Below are positions 1 through 4,893 of a DNA stretch of 7,786 nt, piece after piece (position 1 is the first letter of the stretch; each line of letters begins with the position of its first letter). The DNA is taken from the NCBI GenBank assembly GCA_016200125.1, contig JACQFK010000647.1:1-7786 (forward strand), in the 5' to 3' direction. The notes under the pieces were generated by a model that saw only the letters and a program-made list of their open reading frames with translations, did not search any database and was not told the origin of the DNA. The position numbers and the translations under genes are program-made. Source of the stretch: Planctomycetota bacterium (GTDB lineage: Bacteria; Planctomycetota; MHYJ01; JACPRB01).

Positions 1-147
1 ACGGCGAAGGCCCTGGCGGACGCGCTGACGGCCTGGCTGGGCGAGACGCCCGCGGCCCCGCCCGCCCGGCGCAAGTCCTGGCTCTGGGGATTCGGAGCCT
101 TGGTGCTGGGCACGGCGAGCGCGCTCTTCGGCCTGATCCGGAACTAA
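1..147 (+). CDS. C-terminal fragment of a probable membrane Ser/Thr protein kinase (5' end outside window)
   Basis: Frame 1 is open from the first base to a TAA at 145-147, giving 48 residues. They contain a helix ending in ALADALTAWLGE, then a Pro/Ala/Arg linker (PPARRK) and a hydrophobic segment at about residues 27-46, followed by only two residues (RN). The complete kinase at 2866-4821 has nearly the same arrangement after its catalytic domain: FADDLSGWLAET, then PPARK, then a membrane helix. I therefore infer that this is the end of a second Hanks-type kinase anchored by a C-terminal membrane segment, but with no extracytoplasmic sensor after it. No catalytic motif lies inside the window, so the kinase call rests only on that resemblance. 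It could be another tail-anchored protein. It converges on the oxidoreductase gene with a 37-base gap and no recognisable terminator. Confidence 0.6.
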   Translation, partial: TAKALADALTAWLGETPAAPPARRKSWLWGFGALVLGTASALFGLIRN

Positions 148-184
148 TTCCCACAGATCACACCGTGTCGTTTATGGGGTTGGT

Positions 185-1420
185 TCATTCCTGCAGGTGG
201 CGGCGGGGCGAGAAGATCTCGCAGGGAAGCGCCGTCTTTCCGTCGAGCATCATCTCGCCGACCGCCTTGGCCGCGATGATCGAATAGCCCAGCCCGTGTC
301 CGTGATAGCCCGCGGCGGCGTAGGTGTTGACGCTGCCCGGGACGGGGCCGATGTTCGGAAGCTCGTCGCAACTGAATCCCATGATCCCGGCCCAGCGGTG
401 GGTGATCGCCAGGCCGCGCGTGGCCGGGAAGCAGGAATGGAGGAACGACTCGATCGCCCCCTGGACCTTGTCGGTGGGACGGTCGGAGAAGGTGACCTCG
501 GTGTCGAGCGAGGCGCGGCGGCCGCCGCCGGCGAGGATGCGTCCGTCGGGAAGCTGGCGGAAGTACTCGAAGCCGAAGTCCGCGTAGACGGGGGCGGGCA
601 GGATCCGAGCGGGACAGGGCTCCGTGGCGAGCATCTGTCCGCGCATCCCGACGATCGCCCCCTCGAAGTAGGGGTGGATGAGCCCGGTGTAGGCGTTGCT
701 CGCGAGGAGGAGCATCGAGCAGGAGAGGCGCCCGCCCGGCGTCTCGAGGACGGACGAGGTGGCCCCCGGCTCGATCTTCGTCACGGGGGTCCGCTCGTAG
801 AGTCGCGCGCCGCGCCGCTCGGCCGCGCGGGCCAGGCCGCGGAGGAAGCGGACCGGGTGGATCTCGCCGTCGCCCGGGTTGAAGAGGCCGGCGAGGAAGC
901 CGCCGCCGGGGAAGAGCCGCCCGACGGCCGTGTCGTCCAGGAGTTCGCCCGGGAAGCCGTCCTCGGCCAGCGCGCGGGCGCTCCGCTCAAGGGCCTTCCC
1001 CTCCTGCTCGCTCAGCGCGAGCGTGTAGCTCCCGCGGCTTGCGTAGAGGCAGTCGAGCTTCTCGGCCTCGACCAGGCTCCGGATCAGCGCGTGGTTGTCG
1101 CGGGAGAGGGACCAGAGGAGCCGGGACCGCTCCCGTCCGTGGGACTTGATCGCGACGCTGTAGGTGTTGGCGACGCCGCGCAGGAGGAAGCCGGCGTTCC
1201 GGCCGCTGGCGCCCGAGCCGAGGACGTCGCGCTCGACGAGGACGACGCGGCAGCCGCGCGCGGCGAGGAAATAGGCCGCCGCCACGCCGGTGAGGCCGCC
1301 TCCGAGCACCGCGACGTCGGCGGTCGCGTCGCCGGCGAGGGGGCCGCGCGGCTCGTAGGGCTCGTCGAGCCAGAAGGGGGTCGTCACGCGCCCATTATAG
1401 GGCTTCGGGCCAGGTTCCAT
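185..1420 (-). CDS. FAD-dependent oxidoreductase, DAO family (PuuB/glycine oxidase-like)
   Basis: Up to 411 residues, the usual size for single-domain D-amino-acid-oxidase-type flavoenzymes, which oxidise amines or amino acids to imines with FAD. Near the N-terminus is PFWLDEPYEPRGPL, an opening typical of the gamma-glutamylputrescine oxidoreductase-like branch. Next comes a Rossmann dinucleotide motif VLGGGLTG (residues 38-45, GxGxxG). The acidic residue that normally binds the FAD ribose is E63 (VERD), and SGRNAG at 72-77 is the usual FAD-contact loop. The C-terminal FAD signature is present as WAGIMGF (343-349), PNIGPVPG, and GYHGHGLG (371-378). No signal peptide is visible, so it is probably cytoplasmic; the substrate cannot be read from sequence. 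The first ATG (1420) has no Shine-Dalgarno site. A GTG at 1387 (residue 12, giving MTTPFWLDEP) sits 6 bases after a perfect TATAAT and may be the true, leaderless start. It is transcribed divergently from the polyserine operon. Confidence 0.88.
   Translation of the reverse strand: MEPGPKPYNGRVTTPFWLDEPYEPRGPLAGDATADVAVLGGGLTGVAAAYFLAARGCRVVLVERDVLGSGASGRNAGFLLRGVANTYSVAIKSHGRERSRLLWSLSRDNHALIRSLVEAEKLDCLYASRGSYTLALSEQEGKALERSARALAEDGFPGELLDDTAVGRLFPGGGFLAGLFNPGDGEIHPVRFLRGLARAAERRGARLYERTPVTKIEPGATSSVLETPGGRLSCSMLLLASNAYTGLIHPYFEGAIVGMRGQMLATEPCPARILPAPVYADFGFEYFRQLPDGRILAGGGRRASLDTEVTFSDRPTDKVQGAIESFLHSCFPATRGLAITHRWAGIMGFSCDELPNIGPVPGSVNTYAAAGYHGHGLGYSIIAAKAVGEMMLDGKTALPCEIFSPRRHLQE
1394..1399 (-). 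promoter_or_regulatory. -10 box (TATAAT), possible leaderless promoter of the oxidoreductase gene
   Basis: Read on the minus strand, 1399-1394 is a perfect TATAAT. Six bases later (GGGCGC) a GTG at 1387-1385 opens in the oxidoreductase frame, exactly where transcription would be expected to begin, so a leaderless mRNA is plausible. No good -35 is found at 15-18 bp spacing and there is no TGn extension. The box lies downstream of the alternative ATG at 1420; if that ATG were used, the box would be an accidental match inside codons 8-9. Confidence 0.45.
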
Positions 1421-1477
1421 AGTGAATCGGCGCGCCGCCGGAGGCGGCCGCGTTCAAATGTTTCTTCCCCAAATTCC

Positions 1478-1506
1478 TTGCCTGGCGCCGGGCGCCTGAA
1501 CATAAT
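1478..1506 (+). promoter_or_regulatory. Sigma70-type promoter for the polyserine/glycosyltransferase/kinase operon
   Basis: TTGCCT at 1478-1483 matches the -35 consensus at 4 of 6 positions and CATAAT at 1501-1506 matches the -10 consensus at 5 of 6. The spacer is exactly 17 bases. Transcription would start near 1513 and leave an untranslated leader of about 80 bases before the ATG at 1595. AT-rich runs around 1454-1479 stand out from the GC-rich surroundings, as expected of a promoter. The sigma factor is assumed. Confidence 0.6.
1484..1496. promoter_or_regulatory. Palindrome in the promoter spacer, candidate operator
   Basis: GGCGCC-G-GGCGCC is a perfect 13-base inverted repeat lying entirely between the -35 and -10 elements. 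A repressor bound there would block RNA polymerase. Each arm is itself self-complementary and made of only G and C, so chance occurrence in a GC-rich genome is possible. Confidence 0.3.
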
Positions 1507-1550
1507 CGGGGCCCAACGGACCGGGGGATCGGGTTTGGGAAACAAGGGAC

Positions 1551-1580
1551 GCGCGGGTCCGCGCCCGCCGCGGCCCGCGT
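1551..1580 (+). promoter_or_regulatory. Strong GC hairpin in the 5' leader of the polyserine gene
   Basis: The leader can fold into 12 base pairs: 1551-1557 (GCGCGGG) pairs with 1574-1580 (CCCGCGT, one G-U pair), and 1559-1563 (CCGCG) pairs with 1569-1573 (CGCGG). There is a single unpaired U at 1558 and a 5-base loop at 1564-1568. The stem ends two bases before the AAGGAG ribosome site. No U-run follows, so it is not a classical terminator. It could stabilise the mRNA, tune initiation or bind a regulator; the function is unknown. Confidence 0.45.
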
Positions 1581-1582
1581 CG

Positions 1583-1588
1583 AAGGAG
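1583..1588 (+). promoter_or_regulatory. Ribosome binding site of the polyserine gene
   Basis: AAGGAG lies 6 bases before the ATG at 1595. It is the strongest Shine-Dalgarno match in this region and it fixes the start of the polyserine gene. A longer reading frame runs in from upstream (from 197), but that part is antisense to the oxidoreductase gene and is not a gene. Confidence 0.75.
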
Positions 1589-1594
1589 AAACCG

Positions 1595-1822
1595 ATGAAA
1601 CCGGCCGCCGCCCCTCGCGCCGCCCGCAGCAAGTCTTCCAGCAGCTCCTCCAGCAGCCGTTCCTCCCGGTCGAAGTCCTCCAGCTCGTCGAGCAGCTCCT
1701 CATCGTCGTCGAGCTCCAGCTCCTCCTCCAGCAGCTCGTCCTCGTCGAGTTCAAGCTCCTCGTCGAGTTCCTCCTCCGCCTCGTCCTCGTCGGTCTCGAG
1801 CTCGTCCTCGTCGAGCGTCTAG
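1595..1822 (+). CDS. Polyserine protein (75 aa, 57 Ser), first gene of the operon
   Basis: A 75-residue protein with a good ribosome site and its own promoter. Residues 1-13 are basic and alanine-rich (MKPAAAPRAARSK), with no hydrophobic stretch, so there is no signal peptide or membrane helix. The rest is almost pure serine: RS-like spacers at 22-27 (RSSRSK), an unbroken run of 34 serines at 28-61, then A62, V67 and a terminal V75. Fifty-seven residues (76%) are Ser, and there is no Thr, aromatic, acidic residue or Cys. The serines use 40 TCN and 17 AGY codons, which argues against a simple triplet slippage tract. Its stop is 17 bases before a glycosyltransferase gene and a Ser/Thr kinase gene follows, so a role as acceptor for O-glycosylation or phosphorylation is the obvious inference. 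I know of no named family for it. Polyserine linkers are known in some secreted bacterial carbohydrate enzymes, but here no catalytic domain is attached. Confidence 0.75.
   Translation: MKPAAAPRAARSKSSSSSSSSRSSRSKSSSSSSSSSSSSSSSSSSSSSSSSSSSSSSSSSSASSSSVSSSSSSSV
1676..1777 (+). repeat. Run of 34 consecutive serine codons
   Basis: Codons 28-61 of the polyserine gene all encode Ser with an irregular mix of TCC, TCG, TCA, AGC and AGT. The DNA is locally repetitive (many tcgtcg, agctcc and agcagc units) but no unit repeats with a fixed period, so it is a protein-level repeat rather than a clean microsatellite. Confidence 0.85.
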
Positions 1823-1825
1823 CCG

Positions 1826-1831
1826 GGGGAG
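1826..1831 (+). promoter_or_regulatory. Ribosome binding site of the glycosyltransferase gene
   Basis: GGGGAG lies 8 bases before the ATG at 1840, within the 17-base gap after the polyserine stop codon. A second GGAGG at 1834-1838 is only one base from the ATG and is too close to work for this start. The short gap suggests coupled translation of the two genes. Confidence 0.5.
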
Positions 1832-1839
1832 CCGGAGGG

Positions 1840-2859
1840 ATGAAGAAGCTGATCCTCCGGAATTTCCAGTCGCCGGGCGACCTGGTGATGCTCACGGCGG
1901 CGGTCCGCGATCTCCACGAGAGCTATCCCAGGCGGTTCCGGACGGACGTGCGGACCTCCTGCCCCGCGCTCTGGGAGAACAACCCGCACCTGACGCCGCT
2001 GAGCGAGAAGGACCCCGACGTGCGGGTCCTCGCCTGCGACTATCCGCTCATCCACAAGAGCAACGAGGCCCCGGTCCATTTCATCCACGGCTTCATCGAC
2101 TTCCTCAACCGGAAGCTCGACCTGGCGATCCGGCCGACGCTCTTCCAGGGCGACCTGCACGTCTCGGAGCTCGAGAAGTCCTGGTACTCTCAGGTGCGGG
2201 AGACCACCGGGGAGGAGCTGCCGTTCTGGATCATCGTCTCCGGCGGGAAGTTCGACTTCACCGCCAAGTGGTGGGACCCGAAGCGCTGGCAGCAGGTGGT
2301 GGACCATTTCCGCGGGAGGATCCTCTTCGTCCAGGTGGGCGAGGACGGCCACCATCATCCCCCGCTCCGGAACGTCCTGGACCTCCGCGGGAAGACCGAC
2401 CTGCGCCAGCTGGTGAGGCTCGTCTACCACGCGCAGGGCGTGGCGACCGCGGTGAACGCGCTCATGCACCTGGCCGCCGCGGTGGATGTGAAGGGGGGCC
2501 GGCCCCGCCACCGGCCCTGCGTGGTCGTCGCGGGCGGCCGCGAGCCGTCGCAGTGGGAGGCCTATCCGCACCACCAGTACCTGCACCTGAACGGCGCGCT
2601 CCTCTGCTGCGACAACGGCGGCTGCTGGAAGTCGCGCGTCCGGAAGCTCGGCGACGGCGACGAGGCCGACCGCGAGGAGAACCTCTGCGTCGATCCCGTC
2701 GGCGACCTGCCCCGCTGCCTCGACCTGATCAGGGCGGAGGACGTCATCCGCCGCATCGAGCTCTACTTCCAGGGGGGCGCGCTGCGCTACCTCAGCGACC
2801 GCGAACGCGCCGTCGCGGAGGCGGCCCTGCACGAACCCGCCGGGGCCCTGGGACCCTGA
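1840..2859 (+). CDS. Glycosyltransferase, GT9/ADP-heptose heptosyltransferase-like, with C-terminal Cys cluster
   Basis: 339 residues, a normal GT9 length. The N-terminus (ILRNFQSPGDLVMLTAAVRD, residues 5-24) matches the first beta strand and GD loop of GT9 enzymes, which move heptose from ADP-heptose to an acceptor. Mid-protein KWWDPKRWQQVVDHF (143-157) and ILFVQVGE (161-168) begin the donor-binding Rossmann half. MHLAAAV (209-215) and GGREPSQWEAY (232-242) occupy the place of the family's D-(S/T)-G-x-x-H-x-A-A and P-x-x-W motifs, but with divergent residues. Unusual for an LPS heptosyltransferase is a C-terminal cluster of cysteines: C256, C257, C262, C283 and C293. Bacterial autotransporter heptosyltransferases of the TibC type, which modify protein serines, have a four-Cys metal finger in the same general place. 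With a polyserine gene directly upstream, protein O-glycosylation is a plausible job. No signal peptide or membrane helix, so cytoplasmic. Donor sugar and acceptor are inferred. Confidence 0.75.
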   Translation: MKKLILRNFQSPGDLVMLTAAVRDLHESYPRRFRTDVRTSCPALWENNPHLTPLSEKDPDVRVLACDYPLIHKSNEAPVHFIHGFIDFLNRKLDLAIRPTLFQGDLHVSELEKSWYSQVRETTGEELPFWIIVSGGKFDFTAKWWDPKRWQQVVDHFRGRILFVQVGEDGHHHPPLRNVLDLRGKTDLRQLVRLVYHAQGVATAVNALMHLAAAVDVKGGRPRHRPCVVVAGGREPSQWEAYPHHQYLHLNGALLCCDNGGCWKSRVRKLGDGDEADREENLCVDPVGDLPRCLDLIRAEDVIRRIELYFQGGALRYLSDRERAVAEAALHEPAGALGP

Positions 2860-2865
2860 GCGGGC

Positions 2866-4821
2866 ATGATCAGCTCCGATTCCGACTCCGACGCGCAGGG
2901 GCCCAAGGAAAGCACGGTCTTCCAGAGCGCCCCCTTCGGCAAGTACACGCTCCTCAAGAAGCTCGGGAAGGGCGGCATGGGCCGCGTCTTCGAGGCGGTG
3001 GACACGGTCCTCAGTCGCCGGGTGGCGATCAAGATGATGGCGCCCTCGGACCCCTACGGCCTCGAGGGGCCGGAGGTCGACGAGGAGCGCTTCCTCCGCG
3101 AGGCGCAGGTGAGCGCCAGCCTCGCCAAGCACCCCCACATCGTGAGCGTCTACGAGGCCGGCGTGATCGAGGGGAAGCGCTACCTGGCGATGGAGTTCAT
3201 CGAGGGCCGCCAGATGCAGGACTGGCGCCGGGGCGTCCCCATCCGGGACCAGCTCGCGCTGCTCCGCGACATCGCCCTCGCCGTCCACCACGCGAACGAG
3301 AACGGCATCGTCCACCGCGACCTCAAGCCCGCGAACGTGATCGTGGACGCGAAGAACCGGCCTCACGTGACCGACTTCGGGCTCGCCAAGGCGCAGGCCC
3401 CGGAGTTCAGCCGCTCGATCACCACTTCGGGCCTCGTCGTGGGCACGCCCGCCTACATGAGCCCCGAGCAGGCCCAGGGCCTCAAGGCCGTGGACGGCCG
3501 CTCCGACGTCTACTCGCTCGGCGTCATGATGTATGAGATGCTCACGGACCGGCATCCCTTCGACGCGGAGACGGCGATGCAGCTGCTGGTCAAGGTGATC
3601 GAGCATCCGCCCCCGCCCCCCTCGACCGTGGTCGGCGAGGAGGGCCACGTCGCGCGCGACCCGCGGCTGGAGGCGATCTGCCTGAAGGCGCTCGCCAAGA
3701 AGCCCGAGGACCGGCCCGCGAGCGCGCGGGTCTTCGCCGACGATCTGTCGGGCTGGCTGGCGGAGACCGGAGCCTCGGGACCCCTCCTCAAGCCGGAACC
3801 GCCCGCCAGGAAAGCGTCCTCGCGCTGGTGGATCGCGGCGGCGGCGGCGGCGCTCGCGCTCGCGGCCGGGCTGGCCTGGCTCCTGGGCTCGCCGGACGCG
3901 CCGCCCTCCGTCGTCTTCGCGCGGGCGAACCCCGTGATCGAGGGGCACACGGATTCGGTGCTGGCGGTCGCCTTCTCGCCCCGGGGCGACCTGCTGGCGT
4001 CGGGCGGAGCCGACCGGCAAATCGTCCTGCGGGCCGTTCCGACGGGCGCGGTGAAGGCGACCCTGGGGCCTCACGCGGGGAAGGTCGAGGCGCTCGCCTT
4101 CTCCCCCGACGGGTCGCTGATCGCCGCCGTGACGGAAGCGGGCGATGCCGTCCCCGGAGAGGTGAAGCTTTGGGAGACCGCGACCGGCCGGCTGCGGGCC
4201 GACCTCCGGGGCCACCCGGGACCGGTGAACTGCGTCGCCTTCTCGCCGGATGGGGCGCTGCTGGTCACGGGCGACCTGCAGGGGAACGTCCGCTTCTGGG
4301 ACCCCTCCGCCGGCCGCCCGGCGGCGTCGATTCCCCGCGCCCATGAGGACGCCGTGCGCGCGGTGGCGTTCACGAAGGACGGCCGCTCGCTGGTCACCGC
4401 CAGCTGGGACCAGCGGGCGAAGCTCTGGGACGTCGAGACGCGGCGCGAGCGGCTGGTGTACCGCGGCCACGCGCAGGGCCTCTGGGGGGCCGCGATCTCC
4501 CCGGACGGCACGCGGCTCGCGACCGCCAGCTCCGACCACACGGTGAAGCTCTGGGATCTCGCGACGGGGGCGGAGCGCCGGACGATCCAGGCCCATTCTA
4601 AGGAAGTCGCGGCGCTGGCCTTCTCGCCGGACGGCCGGACGCTGGCGACGGGGGGCTGGGACGGCTTGGCCCGGCTCTGGGATGCGGCGGAGGGGACGCC
4701 GAAGGCCACGTTCCCCGGCCACGAGAAATCCGTCTGGGCGGTCGCGTTCTCCCCCGACGGACGGGTGCTCGCCACGGCGGGGCTCGATCGCCGCGTCCGC
4801 TTGTGGACCGTCCCGAAGTGA
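2866..4821 (+). CDS. Transmembrane Ser/Thr protein kinase with C-terminal seven-bladed WD40 propeller
   Basis: 651 residues. After a Ser/Asp-rich N-terminus (MISSDSDSDA) comes a complete Hanks-type kinase domain at about 27-298: glycine loop GKGGMG (34-39), ATP lysine K56 in VAIK, E79 as probable alpha-C partner, catalytic loop HRDLKPAN (150-157), DFG 170-172, GTPAYMSPE (193-201), D214 and R283. All catalytic residues are present, so it should be active. Residues 321-341 form one membrane helix preceded by basic residues, which predicts the kinase in the cytoplasm and the C-terminus outside it. Residues 358-650 hold seven WD40 repeats, each with a GH/AH near its start and mostly ending LWD (starts near 360, 402, 449, 492, 534, 576, 618). 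That is enough for one closed propeller, a likely ligand or protein-binding sensor. The gene starts 6 bases after the glycosyltransferase stop with only a weak GAGCGGG before it, so it is probably translationally coupled. Confidence 0.93.
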   Translation: MISSDSDSDAQGPKESTVFQSAPFGKYTLLKKLGKGGMGRVFEAVDTVLSRRVAIKMMAPSDPYGLEGPEVDEERFLREAQVSASLAKHPHIVSVYEAGVIEGKRYLAMEFIEGRQMQDWRRGVPIRDQLALLRDIALAVHHANENGIVHRDLKPANVIVDAKNRPHVTDFGLAKAQAPEFSRSITTSGLVVGTPAYMSPEQAQGLKAVDGRSDVYSLGVMMYEMLTDRHPFDAETAMQLLVKVIEHPPPPPSTVVGEEGHVARDPRLEAICLKALAKKPEDRPASARVFADDLSGWLAETGASGPLLKPEPPARKASSRWWIAAAAAALALAAGLAWLLGSPDAPPSVVFARANPVIEGHTDSVLAVAFSPRGDLLASGGADRQIVLRAVPTGAVKATLGPHAGKVEALAFSPDGSLIAAVTEAGDAVPGEVKLWETATGRLRADLRGHPGPVNCVAFSPDGALLVTGDLQGNVRFWDPSAGRPAASIPRAHEDAVRAVAFTKDGRSLVTASWDQRAKLWDVETRRERLVYRGHAQGLWGAAISPDGTRLATASSDHTVKLWDLATGAERRTIQAHSKEVAALAFSPDGRTLATGGWDGLARLWDAAEGTPKATFPGHEKSVWAVAFSPDGRVLATAGLDRRVRLWTVPK

Positions 4822-4862
4822 ATTCCCGCCCTACTTTTTTCTAGGCCGCCTTCCGGTCCGAG

Positions 4863-4871
4863 TGCTATAGT
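4863..4871 (+). promoter_or_regulatory. Extended -10 promoter of the outer-membrane protein gene
   Basis: TGCTATAGT at 4863-4871 is an extended -10 element (TGn plus TATAGT, 5 of 6 matches). No -35 is found at normal spacing, which extended -10 promoters can tolerate. A transcript would start near 4878, just before the GGGAGG ribosome site at 4882-4887 and the ATG at 4894. This suggests separate transcription from the upstream kinase operon. The T6 run at 4835-4840 has no stem before it and is not called a terminator. Confidence 0.45.
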
Positions 4872-4893
4872 GCCGCATCTCGGGAGGGAACCC

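Noticed and set aside
148..184. Terminator between the kinase fragment and the oxidoreductase gene
   Set aside because: ACACCGTGT at 160-168 is the only inverted repeat seen and leaves no room for a loop; no T-run follows.
1533..1543. GTTT-GGG-AAAC small inverted repeat in the operon leader
   Set aside because: Only 4-bp arms, mostly A-T pairs, with a 3-base loop; too weak and too likely by chance.
197..1594. Upstream extension of the polyserine reading frame into a 541-residue protein
   Set aside because: This part is antisense to the FAD oxidoreductase with intact family motifs and has the composition of a GC shadow frame. The ATG at 1595 has the proper ribosome site and a promoter lies just upstream.
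1634..1819. Serine-codon tract as a CRISPR-like or tandem DNA repeat
   Set aside because: There is no fixed repeat unit or spacer pattern; the repetition is explained by serine codons in one frame.
2268..3536. A 422-residue plus-strand frame overlapping the glycosyltransferase and kinase
   Set aside because: It is a frame-shifted shadow rich in Arg, Pro, Gly and Ala with no domain, crossing the junction of two well-supported genes.
1819..4722. A 967-residue open frame on the minus strand opposite the glycosyltransferase and kinase genes
   Set aside because: It is antisense to two genes with clear domain motifs, its product is a featureless Arg/Val/Glu/Leu/Gly-rich sequence, and long antisense frames are expected at this G+C content.
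4822..4893. T6 run at 4835-4840 after the kinase stop as an intrinsic terminator
   Set aside because: The sequence just before the T run (CCCGCCCTAC) has no complementary arm close by to form a stem.
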